From Candidatus Hydrogenedentota bacterium (GTDB lineage: Bacteria > Hydrogenedentota > Hydrogenedentia > Hydrogenedentales > CAILVY01), in NCBI GenBank assembly GCA_029565395.1, contig JAKQOG010000074.1:52144-116143 (forward strand): a stretch of DNA of 64,000 nucleotides, read 5' to 3'. Position 1 is the stretch's first letter, and every line of letters begins with the position of its first letter. The notes beneath the pieces were generated by a model. The model was not told the origin of the DNA. It did no database searches and saw nothing but the letters and a program-made list of their open reading frames with translations. A program made the position numbers and the translations under genes. Below, piece by piece: positions 16,957 to 26,444 of this stretch.

Positions 16957-18972
16957 ATGAATGAGACAGCCAAAATACCGCTGGTGACCACCATTAAAGA
17001 ACGGTGCCGCGTGTGCTACACCTGTGTGCGCGAGTGCCCGGCGAAGGCTATTCGTATTGCCACCGGTCAGGCGGAGGTGATGAGCGAGCGGTGCATAGGC
17101 TGCGGGAATTGCGTGCAAGTCTGCGGTCAGCGGGCGAAGCAGGTGTTGGACTCCACGGGGGAGGTTGCGCGGCTGCTGAAAGAATCGCCTACTGTTGCGG
17201 CGGTTATTGCGCCGAGTTTTCCGGCGGAATTTTCCGACTGGGATCACCGGACGCTAACGGGGATTGTGCGCGCGCTTGGGTTTACGCATGTGGTGGAGGT
17301 GGGCTTTGGGGCGGATCTGGTAGCGCGTGAATACCGCAAATTGATGGAAAACGAGAAGGACAAGCATTACATTGCGACGACGTGTCCTGCCATTGTCGCG
17401 TATGTGGAGCGTTATTTTCCCGAACTGACGCCTGCGCTTGCGCCCATTGTTTCGCCCATGGTGGCGGTGGCGCGAGCGCTGAAACGGATCCATGGTTCGG
17501 ATCTTAAGATAGTGTTTATCGGTCCGTGCATAGCCAAAAAGGGTGAAGCGCGCGGCGCCTTCCCCGAAGATGTTGACGAGGTGCTCACGTTTGTGGAACT
17601 TCGCCACATGGCGCAGGAGCGGGATTTGTCACGGCATTGCGTGGTGCCCAGTGATTTTGATCCGCCGTATGCGGGGGCGGGGGCCTTGTTTCCGATTAGT
17701 CACGGCTTGTTGCAGGCGGCGGAGATTTGGGAAAATCTGGCGGCGTGCGATGTGTTGGTGGCGGGTGGGCGTGCGGGGTTTGTGGAGGCGATTAAGGATT
17801 TCAGTTCGGGCAGTTATAATCCACGGTTGCTTGAGGTATTGGCGTGTGAAGGCTGCATCATGGGGCCGGGCATCAGCAATAAAGAGCCGCTTTTCCGGCG
17901 GCGGACGCGTGTGAGTCATTATGTCCGGGGCCGTCTCAACCACCTGGATTATGAGCAGTGGCGGGGCTGTATGGAAAAGTTTGCTGATTTGGATTTGACG
18001 CGCACCTTTACGCCAGAAGATCGGCGGCTGTCCGAGCCTTCCCCCGCTTCGTTGGCGCGGATTTTGGAGCGGATGGGCAAATATGTTCCGGAGGATGAGT
18101 TGAATTGCGGGGCGTGCGGGTATGAAACGTGCCGGGAGCATGCGATTGCGATATACCGGGGCTTTGCGGAAAATGAGATGTGCCTGCCGTATACGATAGA
18201 GAAGCTTCGCGAAACGGTGAAGAGTCTTGCGGTATCGAAGGAGAAGCTGGCGAAGACGCAGGAAACGCTGGTTCAGGCGGAGAAACTGGCGAGCATGGGC
18301 CAACTGGCGGCCGGCATTGCGCATGAATTGAATAATCCGCTCGGCGTGGTGCTTATGTACGCGCACATTCTGGAAGAACAGGAAGGCGGCAAGCCGGTGA
18401 GCGAAGATTTAAAAATGATTGCGGAGCAGGCGGATCGCTGCAAGAAAATTGTGTCGGGGCTGCTTCATTTTGCGCGGCAGAACAAGGTGAGCCGGCAGCC
18501 GGCGGATTTGTGCAACCTTGTGGAACGCAGCATCAAAGCATGCATCATACCTCCCGGAATCCAGGTGAATGTTGAACACAACCTGGAAGATCCCATAGCG
18601 GATTTGGATGCCGACCAGATGATTCAGGTGTTGACCAATCTTATCAACAACGCCTGTGCGTCCATGCCGCGGGGCGGCGCCGTAACGATTCAGACGGTAG
18701 GCAACAGTTCCCGGGTGGAATTGCGGGTGCAGGATACCGGGACCGGGATTCCCAAGGAGCATTTGGACAAGATATTTGAGCCGTTTTTTACGACGAAAGG
18801 CATTGGCAAGGGAACGGGCTTGGGCTTAGCCATCACGTATGGCATAGTGAAGATGCATTCGGGCGATATTCGCGTGGAATCGAATACGGATCCGAATTTT
18901 CCGACGGGCTCGACGTTTACGGTGTCTCTTCCGCGCCATTCAGCCTATGGCAGTGTAGTGGCAGGCGCTTAG
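16957..18972 (+). CDS. Hydrogenase-like H-cluster sensor histidine kinase, 671 aa
   Basis: Fusion of an HydS-like [FeFe] hydrogenase sensory module with a histidine kinase. In order: double ferredoxin (Cys17-27, Cys46-56), an H-cluster-like domain with ATTCPAIV (Cys143), IGPCIAKKGE (Cys191) and LACEGCIMGPG (Cys297, Cys300), a further Fe-S module with CGACGYETC (Cys384-392) plus Cys409, a coiled coil (about 412-442), HisKA with phosphoacceptor His456 in AHELNNPLG, and an HATPase domain with LINNACASM, DTGTGIP and GKGTGLGLAI. All four presumed H-cluster ligands are kept, but the proton-relay Cys of L1 is Thr. No membrane segment is seen, so the sensor is cytoplasmic. It lies 88 bases after hydA and just before a receiver gene. 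Sensing of H2 or redox state is the likely role. Confidence 0.9.
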   Translation: MNETAKIPLVTTIKERCRVCYTCVRECPAKAIRIATGQAEVMSERCIGCGNCVQVCGQRAKQVLDSTGEVARLLKESPTVAAVIAPSFPAEFSDWDHRTLTGIVRALGFTHVVEVGFGADLVAREYRKLMENEKDKHYIATTCPAIVAYVERYFPELTPALAPIVSPMVAVARALKRIHGSDLKIVFIGPCIAKKGEARGAFPEDVDEVLTFVELRHMAQERDLSRHCVVPSDFDPPYAGAGALFPISHGLLQAAEIWENLAACDVLVAGGRAGFVEAIKDFSSGSYNPRLLEVLACEGCIMGPGISNKEPLFRRRTRVSHYVRGRLNHLDYEQWRGCMEKFADLDLTRTFTPEDRRLSEPSPASLARILERMGKYVPEDELNCGACGYETCREHAIAIYRGFAENEMCLPYTIEKLRETVKSLAVSKEKLAKTQETLVQAEKLASMGQLAAGIAHELNNPLGVVLMYAHILEEQEGGKPVSEDLKMIAEQADRCKKIVSGLLHFARQNKVSRQPADLCNLVERSIKACIIPPGIQVNVEHNLEDPIADLDADQMIQVLTNLINNACASMPRGGAVTIQTVGNSSRVELRVQDTGTGIPKEHLDKIFEPFFTTKGIGKGTGLGLAITYGIVKMHSGDIRVESNTDPNFPTGSTFTVSLPRHSAYGSVVAGA

Positions 18973-19026
18973 CCTGTTGATATAAAGTATGATTTGTACA
19001 ACAAGATGAATAGGACGGTGGGAACC

Positions 19027-19425
19027 ATGAGTACGTGTGAAACAAAAAAGACAGTGTTATTGGTGGATGATGACCCGGATTTTCTGTTCCAGCAGAAAAC
19101 CCAACTGGAAGCCGCCGGTTTTACGGTGCTGGAAGCGAATAGCGTCAAGGACGCTTTGGCTATTCTCGCCAAAGCCACCCCCGATATTGCCCTTGTCGAC
19201 CTGATGATGGAAGAAAATGACGCGGGCTTCCAGTTGTGCTATAAGCTCAAGAAACGGGACAAGGCCATTCCCATCATTATGGTGACCTCTGTGGCGAGTG
19301 AAGCGGGCATCGAGTTCGACGCGGTCACGGACGAAGAGCGTTCGTGGGTCAAGGCAGATGTTCTGCTGACGAAACCGGTTCGTTTTGAGCAGCTCAAACG
19401 CGAGATAGACCGGCTCCTGAACTAA
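19027..19425 (+). CDS. Stand-alone receiver-domain response regulator, 132 aa
   Basis: A single REC domain with all phosphorylation residues: acidic pocket DDD at residues 14-16, phosphoacceptor Asp58 in LVDLM, Thr87 in MVTS and Lys116 in TKP. There is no output domain. Residues 92-110 form a longer acidic insertion than usual before the final strand. It is the obvious partner of the adjacent H-cluster kinase. Without a DNA-binding domain it must act through protein contacts or a phosphorelay. The start at 19027 follows GGTGGGAA; two upstream in-frame Met codons (18994, 19006) are less likely. Confidence 0.9.
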   Translation: MSTCETKKTVLLVDDDPDFLFQQKTQLEAAGFTVLEANSVKDALAILAKATPDIALVDLMMEENDAGFQLCYKLKKRDKAIPIIMVTSVASEAGIEFDAVTDEERSWVKADVLLTKPVRFEQLKREIDRLLN

Positions 19426-19451
19426 GGCATGTGTGCCCTTTTGGATGCAGC

Positions 19452-19477
19452 CTCTTCTCGTGATGTCACGAGAAGGG
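19452..19477 (+). terminator. Palindromic hairpin after the hydrogenase-sensor operon
   Basis: A near-perfect palindrome: TTCTCGTGA, a 2-base centre, then TCACGAGAA, with the stem extendable to about 12 pairs including one wobble. It lies 27 bases after the receiver gene, the natural place for an operon terminator, although a T-run does not follow. With a 2-base centre it could equally be a dimeric regulator operator for the next gene. Confidence 0.5.
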
Positions 19478-19524
19478 CTGTATCTTGGGGGCGTGTATGG
19501 CAAATGAGCACAGGGAGGGCGTGA

Positions 19525-21831
19525 GTGTCCGGATTGGCGCTGAGCATTCTGATGGCCTGGATGACCACCGGCGGCACGGGCGCGGGCCAAGATCTCCAGA
19601 AGAATCCGTTGCTTGCTGAGCAGTCGATTTTATTTGTGGTGCGGAAGCAATATAAGCCGGATCACCATAATACGGCCACGATGTTCCAAAAGGGGGAAAT
19701 CAATGAAGGGAGTTTTGAGGGGGGCAGCGCGCTGAAAGTCCTGGATGCGAGGCGGGGGGAGGTTCACACGCTGCTGGAGGTTCCGGAAGGGATCATCCGG
19801 GATCCCGAAGTGTATTTTGACGGGACAAAGATCCTCTTTTCCATGCGACGGACCAAGGAGGACGCGTATCACATTTATGAAATCAGCGCGGAGGGGGGAG
19901 AAGCCAGGCAATTGACGCGCACCGCAGGCATAACGGATATCGATCCGTTATATCTTCCGGACGACAGCATTGTCTTTTCGTCCACACGCGAGCCGAAGTA
20001 TTGCATGTGCAACCGGCACATCATGGCGAACCTCTTTAGGATGGACAATGATGGCGCAAATATTCATCAAATAGGCAGGAGCACGTTGTTTGAGGGACAT
20101 GGGTCACTGCTGTCTGACGGCCGTATTTTGTATGATCGCTGGGAGTATGTGGATCGGAATTTCGGCGATGCGCAGGGGCTTTGGACGGTTAATCCGGATG
20201 GGACAAACCATGCCGTGTATTGGGGGAACAACACCAACTCTCCCGGGGCAGTGTTGGAAGCGCGGGAAGTTCCAGGCACACAGCAAGTGGTCTGCACGTT
20301 CTCTTCCTGCCATGATCGCCCCTGGGGCGCCATCGCGGTTGTGGATCGGCGACTGGGCATGGATGGACGTCCGCCGGTGATTCGCACATGGCCCGCCTCC
20401 GCCATTGAACTGACAGGCAAGGGGGATTTCGACACGTTTAAGCAAGTGAGCCCGAAGTATGAGGATCCCTATCCGCTGGATGAGCATCATTTTTTGTGTT
20501 CCCGGATGACGGGTGCGGGAGAGGAGATGGGGATCTACCTTCTTTGCGATTCTGGTGAAGAGGTATTCGTTTATGCGGAAGCGCCGGGTTGTTTTGATCC
20601 GATGCCGCTGGCGCCCCGTGTGCGGCCGCCGATGATTCCTGCGCGGCGCGATTTTGAACAGCAGGAAGGATGGATGTATGTGGCGGATGTCTATCGGGGC
20701 ACGCATATGAAGGGGGTGGAGCGGGGTTCGGTGAAATATCTGCGGGTGGTGGAATCACCTGAAAAACGGTTTTGGACGAATCCCCCGTGGAATGGCCAAG
20801 GGCAGGAAGCCCCGGCGATGAATTGGCATGATTTCAACAACAAGCGGATTTTGGGGACGGCGCCGGTGGAAGAGGATGGTTCTGCTTACTTCAGTCTGCC
20901 TTCAGAGAAATTTGTGTATTTTCAGTTACTTGATGAGAAGGGGATGATGGTGCAGTCGATGCGCAGTGGAACGATAATTCAGCCCGGCGAGCGGACGGGA
21001 TGCATTGGATGTCATGAAGAGCGGCGGAGCGCCCCTTCGTTGCCTGGGTCTGAATTTCCCATGGCATTGCGCCGTGCTCCGAGTGCGCTGGAGGGGTGGC
21101 ATGGTCCGGCGCGCATGTTCAATTATCTGGACGAAGTGCAACCGGTCTTTGATGAATATTGTGTCCGGTGTCACGACTATGGAAAGCGCGCCGGAGAGAA
21201 ATTGAATCTTGCGCGGGACCGCACATTTGCGTTTAATACATCCTATACCGAACTTTGGCGCAAGGGTGTTATTAAGGCGGCGGGGGCCGGTCCGGCGGAA
21301 ATTCAGCCTGCATACTCGTGGGGATCGCATGCCAGCAAACTGGTTTCGGTATTGGAAAAAAGGCATAAAAAGACTACTTTAGATTCAGAGTCTTTTGACC
21401 GGGTTGTTACATGGATAGACATCAATGCGCCCTATTATGCGGACTATGCCAGCGCTTATCCTGAAAATCTTGCGGGACGCTCGCCGCTCAATCCGGAACA
21501 AGTCAAACGGTTAAGCGATCTTGTGGGCATTCCGTTTGCCGAGTTGGCGGATTGCAGAAAAAATCAGGGGCCGCAGGTGAGTTTTGATCGTCCGGAGCTT
21601 AGCCCGTGCCTTGCCCCGCTTCGCGAGAAAAAACCGGAAGCGTATCAGGAAGCGCTCGGTATTATCATGGCGGGAAAAGAGATGCTTGAGCAGAAACCGG
21701 ACGTGGGCAATCCCGGATTTGCTCTATGCGGGGTGGATGCGGCGCGCCAGGATCGTTATCGTGCACGTCAGGCGGAAGAGACGCGGAACCGGGATGCGCT
21801 TCGCGCCCAATCCAAAGCGTACGACCAATAA
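19525..21831 (+). CDS. HzsA-like beta-propeller diheme cytochrome, 768 aa
   Basis: The N-terminal signal-like segment is followed by a TolB/WD40-type propeller (repeated units such as DGTKILFSMRR and DDSIVFSSTRE), then a C-terminal cytochrome region with two CxxCH heme motifs, CIGCH (residues 493-497) and CVRCH (546-550). This arrangement resembles the alpha subunit of hydrazine synthase, a broad family labelled HzsA-related that also occurs in bacteria without anammox. No HzsB or HzsC is nearby, so hydrazine synthesis is not implied. It is presumably periplasmic. The start is a GTG at 19525 after a GGGAGG site. The ligand or electron partner is unknown. Confidence 0.85.
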   Translation: MSGLALSILMAWMTTGGTGAGQDLQKNPLLAEQSILFVVRKQYKPDHHNTATMFQKGEINEGSFEGGSALKVLDARRGEVHTLLEVPEGIIRDPEVYFDGTKILFSMRRTKEDAYHIYEISAEGGEARQLTRTAGITDIDPLYLPDDSIVFSSTREPKYCMCNRHIMANLFRMDNDGANIHQIGRSTLFEGHGSLLSDGRILYDRWEYVDRNFGDAQGLWTVNPDGTNHAVYWGNNTNSPGAVLEAREVPGTQQVVCTFSSCHDRPWGAIAVVDRRLGMDGRPPVIRTWPASAIELTGKGDFDTFKQVSPKYEDPYPLDEHHFLCSRMTGAGEEMGIYLLCDSGEEVFVYAEAPGCFDPMPLAPRVRPPMIPARRDFEQQEGWMYVADVYRGTHMKGVERGSVKYLRVVESPEKRFWTNPPWNGQGQEAPAMNWHDFNNKRILGTAPVEEDGSAYFSLPSEKFVYFQLLDEKGMMVQSMRSGTIIQPGERTGCIGCHEERRSAPSLPGSEFPMALRRAPSALEGWHGPARMFNYLDEVQPVFDEYCVRCHDYGKRAGEKLNLARDRTFAFNTSYTELWRKGVIKAAGAGPAEIQPAYSWGSHASKLVSVLEKRHKKTTLDSESFDRVVTWIDINAPYYADYASAYPENLAGRSPLNPEQVKRLSDLVGIPFAELADCRKNQGPQVSFDRPELSPCLAPLREKKPEAYQEALGIIMAGKEMLEQKPDVGNPGFALCGVDAARQDRYRARQAEETRNRDALRAQSKAYDQ

Positions 21832-21998
21832 GAGATTTCGGTTGGGCACACCTCCCTTCATTTCTGAGAATGCTCCCTGATGTTGAATATCCGAAAGCTG
21901 TATGTCATACTCCCGGTTGGCATTGGCGGGACGGGCGCGATTATTGGGGTAGCGTCCAAATTAGATGGTTAAATTATTTAACAAGAGGAGCCCCGGCA

Positions 21999-23731
<1,733 letters not shown>

Positions 23732-23758
23732 ATTTAATCCGGTAAATATAATAAGCGG

Positions 23759-25189
23759 CTATTCACCTGGTGTAGCAGACTGATTTTTCTTTTGTTGACG
23801 TTTGAAAACCCTTCCGGACTTTTTCTCGCTGATATCGCCGTCATTTTCAAGGATGGGCGCAGGGAGGTTTTTGAGCAATGCATTAAACTGCTCTTTGACA
23901 GCCAGCACTTCCGGTTCGGTGGAATCGGCAACCTCTTTATATCCTACGCCATTGCGGCTGTCACCACAGTCGTATAAACGTCCGAAGTGATGGGGTGAAT
24001 TATCCTCCAGGAGCCAGCGGTTGGTGCGCAAAATCCGGCGGTCGCCCAGGTAGCTGTGAATCCAATCACGGGTATGTTCGCTGCCGCCGTGCAGGTAGGG
24101 GACAAGCGAGTGGCCGTCGATCACGCGGTCTTTCGGGAGCGGTGCATGGGCGAATTCGGCGAGCGTGGGCAACACGTCCGAAAGATCCGTTAATTCCATG
24201 CTAGAACCGCGAGCCTTCACCAGTTTTGGGGCGTTGATAATCAAGGGAACCCGCGCACCCAGTTCCGTGGGATCACCTTTGCCGTCGCCCCCCGTGCCGT
24301 TATCGGTGGTGAAGAGGATGATCGTATTTTCCCGCAATCCGAGGTCATCGAGGCCTTTAACCAAACGTCCGATGAGTTTATCGACGTATTCAACGCACGC
24401 CTTAAAGTTTTGTGCGCCGCTGCGGAATCGGTCTTCGCCTGGTTTGATCGAATCGGGCGTGGGCATATGAGGGGCATGCGTGAGACACATGGTATGGTAG
24501 GCGAGGAAGGGATGTTCTTTGTTGCGTTTCATGAAGTCCAAAAGGAAATCCACATGGATGTCGGGTCCATACTCCTCTGGTTTGGTGGGCATATACTCGC
24601 CATTTTTAAGAATGGAGGGGTGCCAGTAGCGGGCGGGTTTCTTATCGTTCTCATATCCTCCGGTGTGCTTGACCCCTTCCGGCAAATTATGCTCGTAAGC
24701 CCAGATGCAGTATTCATCGAACGCGCATTCACGGATCAGGGTGGGCAGTTTTCCGGAAAGCTGCCACTTGCCTGACAATGCCGTGGCATATCCTTGCTGC
24801 TTGAGCAGGTTGGCAAAGGTGAAATGGGTGGTCATGTCTTCGGCGGGGGAATTCGGATCCGGGCCGCCGCGCCGCCCCGCAAAGTTGTATACGCCGTTGT
24901 GACATCCATACTGGCCGGTCATCATCATAAGGCGCGTGGGGTGGCAGAGAGGCGTGGCATAGCAGGTTTCAAACTTAACGCCGGCGGCGGCAAGTTGATC
25001 CAGGTGGTGTGTTTTATATCCTGTGCCCCCGTAGCATCCCAGTTCTTTCGCGCCAAGGTCATCGGCGAGAATGATCAGGAAGTTTGGCGGTGGGTTTGAT
25101 TCGGCGCGTGCTGAACGACATCCTGTTGACATGCCGGCCAGCCCGCCTGCGGTTAACCAGAGGAAGTCCCGTCGATTTAATGGGCTCAT
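23759..25189 (-). CDS. Tat-exported sulfatase (arylsulfatase family S1), 476 aa
   Basis: Hydrolyses sulfate esters using a formylglycine made from the Cys in CHPTR. The N-terminus MSPLNRRDFLWLTAGG is a twin-arginine signal with a following Cys (STGCRS), so lipid anchoring is possible. Metal-site motifs include ILADDLGAKELG near the start and TTDNGTGGDG later. The start at 25189 follows GAAGGAG; a longer frame to 25249 is unsupported. It is the last gene of a minus-strand glycan operon that starts with a sugar-binding lipoprotein, pointing to sulfated polysaccharide as substrate. Confidence 0.93.
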   Translation of the reverse strand: MSPLNRRDFLWLTAGGLAGMSTGCRSARAESNPPPNFLIILADDLGAKELGCYGGTGYKTHHLDQLAAAGVKFETCYATPLCHPTRLMMMTGQYGCHNGVYNFAGRRGGPDPNSPAEDMTTHFTFANLLKQQGYATALSGKWQLSGKLPTLIRECAFDEYCIWAYEHNLPEGVKHTGGYENDKKPARYWHPSILKNGEYMPTKPEEYGPDIHVDFLLDFMKRNKEHPFLAYHTMCLTHAPHMPTPDSIKPGEDRFRSGAQNFKACVEYVDKLIGRLVKGLDDLGLRENTIILFTTDNGTGGDGKGDPTELGARVPLIINAPKLVKARGSSMELTDLSDVLPTLAEFAHAPLPKDRVIDGHSLVPYLHGGSEHTRDWIHSYLGDRRILRTNRWLLEDNSPHHFGRLYDCGDSRNGVGYKEVADSTEPEVLAVKEQFNALLKNLPAPILENDGDISEKKSGRVFKRQQKKNQSATPGE

Positions 25190-25209
25190 GATGCATTCTC
25201 CTTCAGTTC

Positions 25210-26421
25210 TTATAGTGAAACCCCGGATTTCAGCCAATGTTCCAGCCATGCGATGGCGTCGTTTTGTGCGGGGATCTTGAGGGAGTGCGGTTCGTCGTAG
25301 TAGTTGCAGCGGAACCGGTCCGATGCGCCCATGCGACTATATATTTCCGCGATTTTGGATTCGGCGGCTTTCATTCCGTCCATGGAAAAGAGATTGTCCT
25401 GGGAGCAATTAATCACCATTAGCGGATTTGGGGCATTGAGGGTGACCACGTCCGGAAGATCGAGAAAGGCTTCCTGGCCGGGAATATAGACCATCCAGGT
25501 GTGGTTTTTCACATGATCAAACAGGAGGGATCGGTAGGTCACCATCCAACCGGCAGCGACGCCCACTTTGATTCGGGGATCGAGCGCGAAGAGGTGTGCG
25601 GATCGGAATCCGCCTATGGAAAGCCCCATGCAACCGATGCGGTTAGGATCCACTTCCGGGCGCGTGAGTAGGTAATCCACGCTTGCCCGGTCGCCCTGGA
25701 ACAGTATTCCGGGCCATGTGCTGCCGGCGGCAAAGATGCTTTTCGCGGTTAATTCTTCCTGACGCCCTGAGTACATGTTAAAGGTGCGGATGTAGTCATC
25801 ACTGCCTGGTTTGAATTTTTTCAGGCCGGCTATCCGTTCTTCCGGCATGGAGTCCGGCTGGATTCGCTGGGAGCCGAAATAGAAGGCGTCGGGAACCAGC
25901 ACCACAAAACCGCGCCGGGCCAGTTCGTCGGCGAAAGGACGGCCACCATAGGTTCCGTTAATTAGATCCTGGAGAATCTTCGGCGGATGTTCCGTTTCGG
26001 TGATTTTTTCTTTCCCATAATAATAGAAGCCACTGTGGCAATGCAGCGCCAGTACCGCAGGAGCAGGTTTGGTGAGTCCATCGGGAATCAAAAGGTACGC
26101 TTCTGTTTTTCGATCAGAAGTTACGGAATAGCGTACGAGATAGCGGGTGTACCCGTCTTTTTTTGTGGTTTCCAGGATTTCGGCATCGTTTGGAGCAGGT
26201 TTTGGGCCGTAGCGCAGTAATTCGAACATCTTGTTACGGCCCTGTTTCCGCCATGCCTCTCGATCGGGCCACGTGCCGGAAAGATAGGAAAGTGGGCAGG
26301 CGCTATTTCCCGCATAGGCATCGAGAAAGGGGAAGAAGGATCCGATGTCGCTTTTGAGGGATTGGCTGGTTTCGGCGCCTTGGGTGATTAATGAAATCAA
26401 TACGGCAAACGAAATTGACAT
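25210..26421 (-). CDS. Alpha/beta hydrolase, dienelactone hydrolase or acetyl-xylan-esterase like, 403 aa
   Basis: The N-terminal hydrophobic start suggests export. The alpha/beta fold shows the oxyanion region LALHCHSGFYYYG, the nucleophile elbow GLSIGGFRS (Ser), the acid in NCSQDNLF and the final His in EPHSLKIP. The family is used on esterified sugars or small esters, and the context (sulfatase 20 bases downstream, sugar importer upstream) fits removal of acyl decorations from glycans. A GAGGAG site precedes the ATG. Confidence 0.85.
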   Translation of the reverse strand: MSISFAVLISLITQGAETSQSLKSDIGSFFPFLDAYAGNSACPLSYLSGTWPDREAWRKQGRNKMFELLRYGPKPAPNDAEILETTKKDGYTRYLVRYSVTSDRKTEAYLLIPDGLTKPAPAVLALHCHSGFYYYGKEKITETEHPPKILQDLINGTYGGRPFADELARRGFVVLVPDAFYFGSQRIQPDSMPEERIAGLKKFKPGSDDYIRTFNMYSGRQEELTAKSIFAAGSTWPGILFQGDRASVDYLLTRPEVDPNRIGCMGLSIGGFRSAHLFALDPRIKVGVAAGWMVTYRSLLFDHVKNHTWMVYIPGQEAFLDLPDVVTLNAPNPLMVINCSQDNLFSMDGMKAAESKIAEIYSRMGASDRFRCNYYDEPHSLKIPAQNDAIAWLEHWLKSGVSL

Positions 26422-26444
26422 AATGTTTATTCTCCTCTATTCCG

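Noticed and set aside
19525..21831. Hydrazine synthase and anammox metabolism
   Set aside because: Only an HzsA-like alpha subunit is present, without HzsB/HzsC or hydrazine dehydrogenase; the family is broader than anammox bacteria.
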